Assembly (NCBI GenBank): GCA_016648135.1
Contig: JADDOH010010198.1
Coordinates: 62,001-126,000 of the forward strand
DNA: 64,000 nt
Source of the DNA: Agrypnia vestita
Lineage: Eukaryota > Arthropoda > Insecta > Trichoptera > Phryganeidae
Direction of reading: 5' to 3'
Shown: positions 1 to 11,096 of the stretch, in pieces
How the letters are laid out: each line of letters opens with the position of its first letter
Numbering within the stretch: position 1 is the stretch's first letter
Notes under the pieces: model-generated
What the model saw: only the letters and a program-made list of their open reading frames with translations
Databases searched by the model: none
What the model was told of the DNA's origin: nothing
Made by a program: the position numbers and the translations under genes

Positions 1-29
1 GGAAAAACAAGTTTTTTGCTATAAAGAAG

Positions 30-77
30 TTACGGACATTACACGAAGTTACGATGGACGGACAGACGAAATTATTA
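30..77 (+). repeat. Family C dispersed repeat, end fragment
   Basis: The stretch carries a ttacacgaagttacg-type core followed by gacggacagacgaaattatt. The same block recurs, in either orientation, near 1190, 6310, 32060, 48893, 53545 and 57745. It is a fragment cut by the window edge. The rest of 1-573 is AT-rich and I see no gene in it. Confidence 0.5.
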
Positions 78-573
78 TAATTGGTATAAGAAAAATATAC
101 TAACCACCAGGACAATGTTATGTAGATATTGTACGATGTATGCAATTTCCATTGCTGTACCAAATTGTTTTCAGGCTAGAATCTTATTAATAAGATGATG
201 GGACAGACATAAAATGGATACTTTATTTACGCACTTAATTTAAAATATTTATACCAAATAATTTGGCCACCCTTGCACTTTCAACACAAATTGAAATAAT
301 ATTCGGATTAGTTTTTAGTTGACTTTTACAGCTTTTTTCATATATTTATGATTTTATTTACGAAATCTGTTTACATAAGTGACTTTTGCACAGTTTGAAA
401 GTAATACTTATGTGGCGGCCAGAATATTAAAAGAAAATACAGCACACATTTTTGTTGGTATTTTTTAAATGCATTCACAGCAATATTTATTTACTTATAA
501 ATAATATATTTTTTCTATATATGTATGTATTCTTAGAACACAATAACTGGAGTGTGTACACAGAGGATTAATT

Positions 574-812
574 ATTGATTAAAATAAATTATAGAAATCT
601 TACAGAGACGTAGCTATTTATAAGACAAACGTGTTTGGAAGTCTTTTTAAAGGATGGCAAAGCGCTTACGATCTGTATGAATTGGCTTAAGGGAACACTC
701 TACACAATGCAAGATCGTAAGCCCTGGACCATCGCATAAAAGGAATTCCATGCGCGTTTTTCATAGAAATAGCTTCGTAGAGATGAGCCCTCTATGATTT
801 ATCTTAATTAAG
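574..812. repeat. Family A foldback MITE, short complete copy
   Basis: The left arm (gattaaaataaattatagaa, then an acagagacg-tagctattta block) reappears as its reverse complement in the right arm, which ends in tttatcttaattaag. The two ~110-bp arms nearly touch, so the element can fold into one hairpin. Diverged relatives lie near 11995, 13216, 18672, 21471, 24530, 30368, 31815 and 59190. There is no coding capacity. Confidence 0.7.
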
Positions 813-1185
813 AATATTTTTCATTTATTTATTGTAACATTTTTATCATGGCAATTCAAGGCAATGTTTAAAATAATCTTCAGGGATAAGAGCAAAACGT
901 CGTGAAAATATAAGATTATTCTGAAATAATTAGTTTTTTTTTATTTTTATTTTTTTTATTATTTTTATTTATTATAAATACATATCCTGGTACAAAATTT
1001 CATCAATACAATGATCATTCATACAATAAGATCATATTACTCTCCATAAAAGTTTATTACAACTACTCAGCAGATATCGGTACACAACACATCCTTCAAG
1101 TACCATGAACAAAAAATTAACCTTTAGGGGCCACTAGGATAAGCATTCGGTTAAGATAATTTATTTCTGCTTGTAATCCTAATTA
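813..1185. other. AT-rich intergenic stretch, no gene seen
   Basis: Low-complexity T and A runs near 928-975. No open frame with recognisable coding character. Confidence 0.5.
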
Positions 1186-1605
1186 TAATAATTTCGTTGT
1201 CTATCTGTCCGTCCATCTGTTCGTCTGTCTGTCCCCGTTACCTCGTAAAAGGTCCGTAATTTTGTTCGAATTCGACCCTTAAAAATAAGACTACATAATA
1301 TTATATCTATAAGTTACCAAAGACGTGGGTTCGATTTCCAGTGCCGGAAATTGTTTTCTCATTTTTTATTTATTTTATGTCTATTTTATTTATAATATTA
1401 ATTATTTTTATATGTAGTCACTTTAGTTAGTTTTACGCATGCATAATCGCTTGAGTTTAAAATAGTAGGTGCCATTATCTGCCGGGAAAAAAGGTGTTCA
1501 AATATTTTTATAAAAGCCGTTATTATTATTTCATGAGTAAATATTCTTTAGGAACCGGCATGGAAAGGTTCGTCATTTTTGACGGGTTACAGCTAGTAAT
1601 AAAAT
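1186..1605 (-). repeat. Family C dispersed repeat, long copy
   Basis: Begins with aatttcgttgtctatctgtc and a run of CTGTC/CGTC units, and ends with gacgggttacagctagtaat. The same two ends bracket the copy at 48893-49310. Read on the minus strand it starts ACTAGCTGTAACCCGTC, which resembles the starts of non-autonomous Helitron-like elements known from insects; that link is an inference. A B-box-like ggttcgatttcc near 1328 is internal. Confidence 0.5.
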
Positions 1606-2640
1606 ATTAAAGATGTTATGAACAAGATTATTTATTTGTTTTGGTGAAACTGTAAAGAACGCACGCGAAAACTAAAGTTAAATAGTAAAATAGGTACATA
1701 TTATTATGATAAGCTGTAAAATAGTTTGTGTAACCGTCGTAGACAAATTTACGATTGAAACAACATTTAAATAAAACTAAGGAAAGCTAATAAACATTGG
1801 AACATTTTACATTACATTTTATTACCAACGGCCAGACACAACAATATCGTTACCTTCATACATTGGATTATTCGGTGTTCCAGTTCGACGTTGAAAGTTT
1901 TCTTGTATTTACGACATCTATTGCCGTGTCTGCTTTTCAGTAACACATTAAACTGACACACGCACCTTTGCGTTAAATAAATATGTGAAATAAATATATG
2001 AAAACGACTGTTCAAACAACAACAGAGGTCCAGTCTATGTTATGAAGGTTTTGAGCCTGATCTTGGATCGTGTTTATGTTTTTAAGAAGCGTGAGAGGAG
2101 TATATTTAGCGTTTTGGGTCGATCATAATTTTTATCCGAAGATTTGTAAATCAGTGGCCCACAGTCATGGCTAAGTATGTAAAAAATAATATTTATTTTG
2201 TATCCGGAATCATCATCGTCTACGTTATCCGTTGCTTGATATGTAGGTCGATTTTTAATCATGGCACTATACAGTCTGCCACTGACAAATCTGTTGCAAG
2301 TATAATTTTTTTAAATGGTTTTATTCGACTGTTTGTTGTGGTGGAAACTTGTAATTGATTGTACGCCACCTTCCCGACTAAATAAAGCTTAGGAACTCTG
2401 GAAAACTCTGGAACATCGCAAAGTAGATGACTTTACTGCCCCTATAAGTAAAGGGTTTTTTTCAGAGGCGAAAAACTGAATGAATGTCCTATTGATTCTT
2501 ACACAAACACTATTTCCATCATACAGGGAAGCAGTTGCCTAAATGAACTACCCCTTTACTGAAACAAAAACTTACAATAACTAATGTCTGTGGTAAGCTT
2601 TTTGTAGTGTGTACCTAACGTATTTAATAAACTTAATATA
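1606..2640. other. Intergenic, no gene recognised
   Basis: Only short open frames (60-70 codons) occur, on both strands, and none matches a family I know. Confidence 0.4.
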
Positions 2641-3207
2641 AAAAAACAAAATTGTTAATAGCATCAAAAATATCACTTCCAATGCCAAAAATAACCATAA
2701 AAAGCAGACCAATTGATAGTCATGCAATATAAGTACCTAGGTGCATGGGTGAATGAGAACTGGGATCTATCTCAAGAAGTAAAGGTTCTAATAGAAATGG
2801 CAAGAAGTGCTTTTCTCAGAATGAGACAGTTATTTTCAAACTGTGACCTAAGCCTACAATTTAGAATGCCTATGGTTCGGCGTTATATTTTTGCTCTTTT
2901 TCTTATATGGGGTGGAGGCATGGACACTTAACCAAGAACTAATCCGAACATATTGGAAGTTTCCTGTGTGGATAGAGTGACGAATGATGAAGTCCTCCGG
3001 CGTATGGAACAAGACCGAAACGTTTTGCAAACTATCAGGATAAGAAAGCTAGACTTGGGCATATTATGAGAGGATCAAAATATAGTCGAATCCAACTCAT
3101 CATCTATGGAAAAAAGTAGTAATAGAAGCACAAGTACAAGTAGAAGCAGAAGTACAAAGAAGCCGCATCTCTTGGCTGCGTAACTTGAGGGACTGGTATA
3201 AGTGTAA
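2641..3207 (+). mobile_element. LINE (non-LTR retrotransposon) C-terminal fragment, 5' part
   Basis: Translation around 2713-2931 gives YKYLGAWVNENWDLSQEVK followed by an RSAFLRMRQLF-type stretch. This is the typical post-catalytic region of insect RTE-type endonuclease/reverse transcriptases. Further on, in shifted frames, come DRVTNDEVLRRMEQDR-like and RISWLRNLRDWYKC-like segments, also standard for the end of this protein. The fragment has frameshifts and stops, and lacks the endonuclease and catalytic RT core, so it is a dead 5'-truncated copy. A PIF/Harbinger element interrupts its 3' end at 3208; the LINE frame resumes at 3936. The family call is from memory of conserved motifs. Confidence 0.8.
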
Positions 3208-3313
3208 AGCTACAGATACACATGCTTATTTAGTGGCACGTGAGCATGCGCAGTATCGACCTTCTTTAGGCCTTGCTTATTAATGGTATGTGTGTACGCA
3301 CATTGCTAGTAAT

Positions 3314-3363
3314 GAGCATGCCACTTAGTGGCATGCTCTAAAATCAACCGCCGGTTGATTTAT
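3314..3363. repeat. Two adjacent perfect hairpins inside the PIF/Harbinger element
   Basis: GAGCATGCCACT is followed, after one base, by its exact reverse complement (3314-3338). A few bases later aaatcaacc/ggttgattt forms a second hairpin around a 3-base centre. The GCATGCCACT unit recurs at both element ends, so it may be a subterminal transposase-binding repeat. Confidence 0.6.
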
Positions 3364-3514
3364 AAGCATGCCACTGTCATTCACCATTGAGAAGGGGTAT
3401 CTTTGGAGCATGTGTGAACAGACTTGCTTATTATGAGCATGCTTACGTTATTCGCGGGCTTCTCGGCTATTATTATCAACGCGATCTTCTCAGTCCGCGA
3501 TAGATGAAACAAAT

Positions 3515-3733
3515 ATGGCGCGTTGGGGAGATGATAAAACATTACTTTTCGTGACTTATTGTAGGAATCACGAATGTCTGTGGAATACTCGGTCACCGTT
3601 GTGTAAAAATAATATAGTGAGAAATAATGTTTATGAAACTTTATTAATAGGCATGAATGATTCAAATCTTACAATAAAAATTATAAAAACTAAAATCAAA
3701 AATGTGCGGATGGAAACTCGGGAACTTATCTGA
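3515..3733 (+). pseudogene. MADF-domain protein fragment (72 codons)
   Basis: The frame reads MARWGDDKTLLFVTYCRNHE and then a CLWNTRSPLCKNN block, the classic start of a MADF (Myb/SANT-like, DNA-binding) domain: hydrophobic strand, Y-x-x-H, L-W, and the S-P-x-x-K-N turn. MADF or Myb-like proteins are the known partner proteins of PIF/Harbinger transposases, which fits the terminal repeats and TAA duplication around it. Only about 70 residues remain, the later part of the domain is diverged, and no continuation is evident, so I take it as a remnant of the element's accessory protein. Confidence 0.6.
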
Positions 3734-3935
3734 TTTATTAGTTCACTTGAATTTTCTATTTCAGTTTGCAAAGTTTCCATTTTTAACAAGAGCGTCTCTA
3801 TTCTATGACAAGAGCATGAATAAGCATGCCACTAATAAGCATGCCAGTAATGGGCAAGTGTGTACAGTTTTTAGGGCATGCTTATTAGTGGCATGCTCAT
3901 TAGCATGCCATAAATAAGCATATGTATCTGTACCT

Positions 3936-4040
3936 TAACTCGACTGAGTTGTTCCGCGCGGCGGTAAATAAAATCGTAATCGCCATAATGATCACCAACC
4001 TTCGATAGGAGATGGCACTTTATGAAGAAGAATATAAACC
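3936..4040 (+). mobile_element. LINE C-terminal fragment, 3' part after the PIF insertion
   Basis: After the TAA duplication the frame continues as STELFRAAVNKIVIAIMITN-like sequence, then LR and a stop. This is the usual last segment of the same LINE protein seen at 2641-3207. The intervening 728 bp is the PIF/Harbinger insertion. Confidence 0.8.
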
Positions 4041-5864
4041 TGCCATTATTGTTGTTGTGTTTAATTAAATTTTTATCTTATTTATTATTAACTTATTTCA
4101 ATATAAGTACTCATCAAATTATTCGACGCTCGTCACTTTATAAACAAGAATTACATTGTTTATTGTTTCTGTAATTCCCGATCAGATAAACCAAGTGCAT
4201 TTACTGATTGCAAGCATGCAAGCAAGGGACGTTAACCTCAGACACTTGCAAAACCAAAAATAATTCGCGCAAATTATATTATTAGAGCATCCTCCGACAT
4301 TTTGCGCTTTACAATTTCGCGATCTTCAGCATAATTATGTGGTACCATTAAAAATGAAGTTATTTAAAAACCTACCCGTTAATATAAAAATCTGACGGTT
4401 CACATTGAGGATATTATAAATGCCTAAGGGCCTTGGAGTAAGACAACGATAAGTGTAAATACATATTTTTTTGTTCTTTTTACACTCCATACTCTTTTAC
4501 ACATGTAATTCGACCAAATAATAATAAAAAAGTCAAATAATTAAAAAAATAATTATTATTCAAATGTTTTCTAATAAATCTTTTCAAAATATATGCTTAA
4601 AAAAGTCATGTTTCTTTTTCTTTTTTTATTTGTTTTCTAATAAATCTTTTTAAAATATATGCTTAAAAAAAGTCATGTTTCTTGTTCTTACTGCACGCTC
4701 CTGGTGTATACTATATTATGGGAATTACTAATTTTTTACTTTAGATGGCTATAAGATAATTGTTTAAAATATTTGAAATTAGATAGAACGTATATACAAC
4801 TTTCGATGTATTATCAATTACATATTATCTATTTTAAAGCAAGCGCTTCTGTTGAGAAGATGAGAATGCTGAAATTATTATTTTTTTTATCTGTAAAAGA
4901 TCAATAAATTTTATCATATTTTTCGAATACAAAACATATTGGATAATCCATTAGTTTTCTTAATATTATTTGGATTTTTAAGTTTTTTTTATGTGTAGCT
5001 CCCCAAATGATAACAGTTTATTGAAGATTTTCTTGAAATTAAGCGTAGTAAACTGAAGTTTAGTTTTGCAATAACATGCAAGGACAACAACAAAAAAATA
5101 AAATTATTTTTCTTATTTTGTTAGAAGGATACACAATAATTGTTAGCCTCCGTAATGAGGATTATTATTCGTGTTCGAATATGAGAGCATCACACTTTTT
5201 CTCATATAAATAATTTCGTCTCTGTGAGACTTATTTTATTGTATTATTTATGAAGCTTAAATGGTAATAGAGAAGTCGTATTTCGTAATAGAGAAGTCGC
5301 GACGTCTCAATATACGATCAAAATATATGACAAAGGTTAGCAGAAGATAGAAGAAAGTATCAAAGACGTAGAGATGTGCTTCATCCAGCAATTGACTGAA
5401 AATTTCTGAAGACGTTGGTATTTTTAGGACATCATTAAAAGCGTTTTCATATCTTGACGAATGAATTTCACTCCAGTCAATTTATTACCGTTGCCAATCG
5501 TAAAACGCAATAAGATCACTTTAAATCATTCCAAGTGAATCCAAATTTCCCAAAGATTTTCGTAAAAATTCCACTCTTTTTATTATTGTTCATTTCCACA
5601 AATATACATGTGCATATGTCATTTGTGTCACAATTAATTCCTCGACATTGTTTTGGCACTGACACAAAATCTCGTCAAAAGAAACATTTCGGCTAAGTAT
5701 ACAACGCATAAATCAAAATCATAGTGTCTTTATTTAACTTCGCGGTGGCAAGTAAAAAAATCGTCCATAATATTATTTTGCTATTCCTTTTTATTTCTTT
5801 TTTATCTATTTTCTAATATTTAAAAGAGAGAAATTTAAAGATGCAACGAAATGCGCGCGCGTCG
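4041..5864. other. AT-rich intergenic stretch, no gene seen
   Basis: Contains the 66-bp tandem duplication at 4565-4690. Otherwise I see no open frame with coding character and no further recognised repeat. Confidence 0.4.
4565..4690. repeat. Tandem duplication, two 66-bp units
   Basis: The block tgttttctaataaatctttt, continuing through aaaatatatgcttaaaaaa-gtcatgtttctt, occurs twice head to tail with a period of 66 bp and very few differences. Confidence 0.75.
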
Positions 5865-6030
5865 AGCGTGGAATATTTTCAAACCATAAAGTACGACTCG
5901 CCAATCAAGAGCTTTGTGGTATATCCAGGCCGGCCACCTTAGCGAGCGACCAAAGGGGCGCGTCTATAAAAGGGGAGAGGGCAAGCTCTCGCGCTCTCTC
6001 TTCTATTAGCCAGGGTGCAGTTAGCGCTGG
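5865..6030 (+). promoter_or_regulatory. TATA-containing promoter-like GC-rich island, orphan
   Basis: A GC-rich patch in AT-rich surroundings holds a strong TATA box (TATAAAAG at 5965-5972). About 30 bp downstream is a CT-rich start region (gctctctcttctatt), and a cagtt initiator-like motif lies at 6018. No coding exon follows: a family B palindrome starts at 6063. It may be the promoter of a lost gene or of a retroelement LTR. No transcript evidence is available here. Confidence 0.4.
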
Positions 6031-6062
6031 AATACTTTAGAGTCGGTCGACACAAAGAATCT

Positions 6063-6845
6063 GATGTCCACAGGGTTATTTGGAAAATATTAATAACCTC
6101 GCAGGACTATATTCCTGCCTTGATTATGAGTTGAAAACGTTCAAGCTAACATGACCTAATATCAGTAGTTATGGAGTTATGCGACATCAGAGTTTGCATT
6201 TTTTTGCAATATTTCTGACTTATTCTGTGTAAAACGTTGGACTATAATTACAGAACCTTATACCGAATATGAAAAATTCATTTTCTTTAATACAAGTCGT
6301 ATCAAATATAATAATTTCATTTTCTGTCCACCTGTCTGCCCTAACTTCATGTAGCGACTGTAATTTCGTTCGACTTCACTCCTAAAAAAATGAAATTTGT
6401 GATTGCGCATGCTCTGCGCATGTTGCTACGGCCGCCTCTCCTTGGACCGCCAAAAATATACTATAAATATACACCAGAGCTTAGCAAAGATGCGAACCAA
6501 TGTTTCGTCATTTTTGATGGGACAGTTAGTAAAATAATAAAAATCTTCGAATTCCAATTTGAAATCATTCCAATTTGAATTTTTGCAGGGTTTTTATTAT
6601 TTTATTTCACTTGTATTGAAACGAATGAATTTTTCGTAATTGATATAAGTTATATTGATGATAATTCAAGGTTTTGCAAAAAATAAAACAGAAATATTGA
6701 AAAAATAAGCAAACTTTGATATTACATAACTTATAACTATTAATATTAGGTAATGACTGTTTGAACATTTTCGACTCATAAACAAGGCACGAATATAGTC
6801 CTGCGAGGTTATTATAATTTTTTCCAAATAACCCTGTGTAACATC
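6063..6845. repeat. Family B palindromic element, copy 1 (interrupted)
   Basis: The left arm begins cacagggttatttggaaaa and runs through acctcgcaggactatattcc and gcgacatcagagtttgcat. The right arm is its reverse complement, ending ccaaataaccctgtg. The outer gatgt/acatc also pair. The centre is disrupted by a family C fragment (about 6310-6540). The intact element would be a ~550-bp hairpin without coding capacity. Confidence 0.7.
6310..6540 (-). repeat. Family C fragment inserted in a family B palindrome
   Basis: Carries ctgtccacctgtctgcc, then a ttcgttcgacttcac block and later cgtcatttttgatgggacag. It sits between the two arms of the family B copy, so it arrived after that copy. A 60-codon open frame here is part of the repeat. 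Confidence 0.5.
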
Positions 6846-7377
6846 TGAGACTTTTTATTGGTATTCGAATCCCGAGATTAGGGATACACTAAAATTTTTC
6901 CTTTCCTTTTCTATGAATATTTAACCAACAGTAATAATCGCATATGTGACGTCATAAAGTTTTCTGAAAGTAATGACATAAAAATTGCAGACGCTGCCAG
7001 CGCTGATTTAAAAAAAATGCTGTTATGAAATTAGCGTGTGCTCCGGGTGCTCTCATTTTGTTTATTTTGTGTATTTGCTTATGTAGTTTTAAAATGTTGA
7101 TTGAATTCTGTATTTTCTGTTTCATTTTCTCTTTTTTATATGAGCAAAATGCAATTCGGTACGTGGGTAATTACTGAATTTTAGATGCTTTGATGAAGAA
7201 CTGGCGTAGGTATACATTTTAAGTTGTGTTGTATGCCTTGAGTTGGAATAAAGAAAGACATATTTCTATATATATATGCGTTGGAACATGCTATCCAGCT
7301 ATGTTCAATCGCATTATATGTAGAAATTTATCATTTTTATGTTTTGAAATAATGTTACCTAAGGTCTTTATTTGTAT
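6846..7377. other. Intergenic, one perfect CRE octamer
   Basis: No gene seen. A perfect TGACGTCA lies at 6947-6954. Confidence 0.35.
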
Positions 7378-7857
7378 TGTCACGAGATGGAGATTCAGAA
7401 GGAATTACGCACTATCAAAATCTCTTGTATGGTCCGCACGAATCTGGAATCAAATATGTTATTCTCATTAAATCTGGAAACATTGAGAAAGCGATATACT
7501 ATAAAATGGGATAGACCGGCTACTACACAATCAGTTGTGTCAAAGTTATTTTACAGCGACAAGTCCACAGAAAAAGTGAGATCTTAAGTACCTACCAGGC
7601 AGGCCAGAAGTTTTTAAATACGGATCTGAGCCAATTAAATAACGTGCATCAGTATATGAGAGACACGTTATTCGGGAATGATAAAAGTACATCAAAGATA
7701 ATTAGTGTGTATTCAGAAATTTGATAATCAGTGTGTGAAATATTTTAAAAGTAATTGTAGTGAATTTAAAAATAATGCTCCGATTAAATTCGTGTTCGGT
7801 GATTTTGCATATTAAATAAGACTTTAAATTGCCTCTCAAGGCCACGATCCCGTGACA
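7378..7857 (-). mobile_element. 480-bp solo-LTR-like or TIR element
   Basis: The two ends are TGTCACGAGAT and ATCCCGTGACA, an inverted pair typical of LTR termini (TG...CA). Read on the minus strand, the start (TGTCACGGGATCG, later accgaacacgaatttaatcg) matches the starts at 49676 and, in part, the blocks at 51829 and 47540, so this is a dispersed family. I see no clear 5-bp target duplication. A solo LTR is the likeliest reading; a TIR element with a longer inverted end (TATTGTCACG) is the alternative. Confidence 0.45.
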
Positions 7858-8325
7858 ATAAAATATGTAAAATATTGATATTTAAGTGTGATCTGTTTCT
7901 AAAAGATGATGTAAAATGATCAAATTCTGAAAAATTATTAAAACGAAGTGTCGTTTAATCTATATTACATGATAAACAATCATTACAATTTAGTTTATAT
8001 ACACTTAAATTATTTAATGCATCGAAAATCTTACAATTTTTAGATTTCTTTTGCTAAGCTTGCTCCATATAAATTGTGATTAGCTTTCCAGGAGGTATGC
8101 TATTAATTACACCACATTAGCCTGGTATTTTCCGTGAATATATCGACCTTATCTGTAAGTCCAATTTATTAATTAATTAACATTTATTATCAATTTTTAG
8201 AGCAATCCACTTTTTGTGGTACGTTGGGCACAAATTACTTTATGTGACTGTCGCTAGGGGACGTCAGAATTAACCATTTTAATTAATTTTAAATTTTTTT
8301 GACACATTTGATACAACGCACAGAT
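7858..8325. other. Intergenic, no gene seen
   Basis: AT-rich, only very short open frames. Confidence 0.35.
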
Positions 8326-8690
8326 ATTTATTTATTTATTTATCTTAATTATTTAGTTCCACACACAATGTTGTGTGGGCTAATATATGATTCACTTAGA
8401 CATATTGCATTCTATCTAATCATTTAAAAGTTTTTAAAATAAAAATTTTGCACTCCAGTTTAAACCTCCATGTATTCTCCATGTTTTGAATTTCCTTTGG
8501 CAGGCTATCGAAGATTTTTGTACCTTTATACATCATACAATTTCGTGAGGTGTTTTTCTTTTTCTTTGGTAGTCTTATGTTGTCGCTTCCTCTTGTATTG
8601 TAGGAATATTGTATATTATATTCAAAAACACATAATTTTTTCAGAACTAAGTTCTGTGAACTTTGCAACTTCATAATAAGAATATGTTCT
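8326..8690 (-). mobile_element. LINE 3' end, copy on the minus strand
   Basis: Minus-strand translation at 8420-8674 gives YNTRGSDNIRLPKKKK and then MYKGTKIFDSLPKEIQNMEN, the usual last 80 residues of Jockey/CR1-type reverse transcriptase proteins. The 3' untranslated part ends in a TTTA/GATAAATA microsatellite (plus-strand 8326-8345), typical of a LINE tail. A second copy of the same 3' end lies in the opposite orientation at 13015-13215. The copy is 5'-truncated. Confidence 0.75.
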
Positions 8691-11096
8691 AAAAAATAAT
8701 CTTGGCAGGAAATTTTTAAATTAAAAGGCTAGAAATTTCACAATGCGATCATTGTTTGCTATGCGTACTATTGAAGAAGGCGTAGGAATGATAAAGTGTT
8801 TGAGTGAAAGCTGTGGTAAAAATAAAACCACTGCGCAGAAAGTCTTCAATGACGTATAAGAGAGCTTAAGGTAAGTGTTGAATGAAATGAATACGCTTTT
8901 TGAAAATATATTCTTTAAATAGATACTTCATCAATGTCCAAAAAATAAATAAATGAAGTAGTAAACCAATGAAATCATTTTTGTGACACTGTTTTAAAAA
9001 TCTGATAAAACGTCGACAGATGGACACTGCAGATTATTTTTGCAGAGGTCATGGATCTTGAATCTTAATTCAGATAAAAAAAAATTCAAAAAACTTGTTC
9101 ACATAAAAAAAAATATATTTTGAATGCTCTTACACAACACGATAACCAAAAAAACATGTAAATATCAAAATTATTTTGTGATATTTATTGCAAAACTGTT
9201 TGGAATTGCCCTAGCGATCTCTGTTAGCGTCTATGAAAATCTTCTCGACTGGTGGTGAAAAACTGTACTAAAATTATTGTGATTTTCATTAGCACCATCT
9301 GTGTATTTTCAGCGGCACTATTTTACAAAGTGAGCTTTTCAGGCTGGTCAAATATCAATTTTCTTATTCTCATTAGTAAATAAATTTCATTTATAGGTAG
9401 AGCGATTGAAGTCGTATTTATAATTTAAAAGAAAGCTTAATGAGATAAAATAAGAAATTCTAACAATTCTAAGGATAATAAATAAATTAAAATGAACCTT
9501 AATTAATATTTTATCTTTAAATAGGGATACGATTTTTTTATTATAGTATATCAGGTTTGTTTCTGAGATGATAAATGAATAAAATGCCACCACAGGAGAA
9601 AATAACTTTCACGCTAATTCGTAGAGTGTCGCCCTCAGTCCTTTTAAAATAATGTAAAAAGTTTTTATAGTAATTCAAAGGGACGAAATGATTCTGTCAC
9701 AATGGCTACTTCATGCATATTGTAGAGTTTATATCTTTGTCCTTCAGACACCATTGTCATTAATAGGGTCATAAATTCTTCCAAGAACTTCATTTTAAAA
9801 ATGTCAAGGATTATTTGTCGAGTCCAAGTTTCAAAAGCGTTATTTGAAAGTTAAACAAAAAAAGAAACTGTATTGAACAAAAACTTTCAAAGCAATAACA
9901 TTTTGTTAAAGGTTATAGAGCATTAAAACTACATCATACCATTAAAACTTTTACAAAATTACAAAACCTTTTTTAAACTGCTAAAAAAGGGTACTGTATA
10001 AATTAGCAGAAACACTATTCTGTAATTCACACTGATTCGCCCACTAGAATATAATACAAATACAGGTACTCTTTATTCGTTGTTCGCTCGGATCACAGTT
10101 CGCTTATCAATTCACGTCCATTAGATTTCTGTGGTTTTTGTAAGATGTCTCTTCACAAGACTGTTCAATAGCAATTTATAATAAATGTTTTTATGCATAT
10201 TCCCGCATACTCCACTAGTTTCTATTTTTTTCAAATTATTCTAAGACATTCAGGCAAAACCTTCGATTATAGGCAGTTCTCTTGGTTTTTAGAACCTCAT
10301 GACAATATTATGATTAACGTTGACATGGGCCCATATGGAATAATTATTCTTAAAATATTTATTTTTAAAATGATATTTATAGTTAGTATCGTTTAGTAAC
10401 GCCAATGTTTTCTAAATAAATAAATAAACATGTGATGTTATTTTTTTTGATCGGCTATTTTTATAATTGTTATTGTTTTAATTTTTCACACAACAGTACA
10501 CAAGGTCCAATTACTGTAGGAAAACATATCATACAAGCATCTAGTTTTAGAAAATCACAAATATTTTGTGATCTCACCAGGTATCGAACCAGTTAAAGGT
10601 GTTGTTTTTCAGTTTGTTTGGATTTGTGAGGATTTCATAATTTATGGAATAGGTATAAGGATTGATTTTATTTATAAATTACGTAGTAGGTATATCAAAT
10701 CTGTATTTGAATAATTCAAATACAGATTTGTAATACAGTGCTCTGTTCTTTGATATTTCAATGCTGGAATTGATTTCTTTTATGTTTTATCTATGTATTT
10801 TTAAGTGCCCTATCTTTCCGGAACTGTTACAGGTGATATCATTACTTAAAGGAAAAATACCTTGTAACAATGCTAAAAACAATTATTATTGTTACAAATC
10901 GCCAGTGAAGCAAGTAGTGGTCAAAAGGCTTTCTAACATAACTTTATATCATAAATAACGATTTTGTTGTTGTAAAAATGTAAATTTTCATCATTATTAA
11001 AAAATTTCACATTTCCTGCCAATATTTTTAAATCTTTTTAAATATCTTCACTAATATGAGCAAAATGATTTTGAGGAGACATTATTAATATGCTTT
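8691..11096. other. AT-rich intergenic stretch with one shared repeat block
   Basis: No gene seen. The block near 10010-10095 (ctattctgtaattcacactg, followed by attcgccca) recurs near 50030-50100 and belongs to an unnamed dispersed repeat. Near 10700 a short inverted repeat (caaatctgtatttgaat) is present. Confidence 0.35.

Larger units (their letters stand above)
3208..3935 (+). mobile_element. PIF/Harbinger-like DNA transposon remnant (728 bp)
   Basis: The ends are inverted repeats: AGCTACAGATACACATGCTT at the left and the complement of AGGTACAGATACATATGCTT at the right. They are flanked by a 3-bp duplication TAA (3205-3207 and 3936-3938), the target size expected for PIF/Harbinger. Removing the element plus one TAA restores the LINE reading frame across the site, which confirms the boundaries. 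Inside are about ten GCATGC motifs, two adjacent perfect hairpins (3314-3363) and a MADF-domain fragment. No DDE transposase is left. Confidence 0.75.

Noticed and set aside
3230..3930. CRISPR-like or satellite array of GCATGC units
   Set aside because: Spacing is irregular and units lie in both orientations inside a TIR transposon in a eukaryotic genome.
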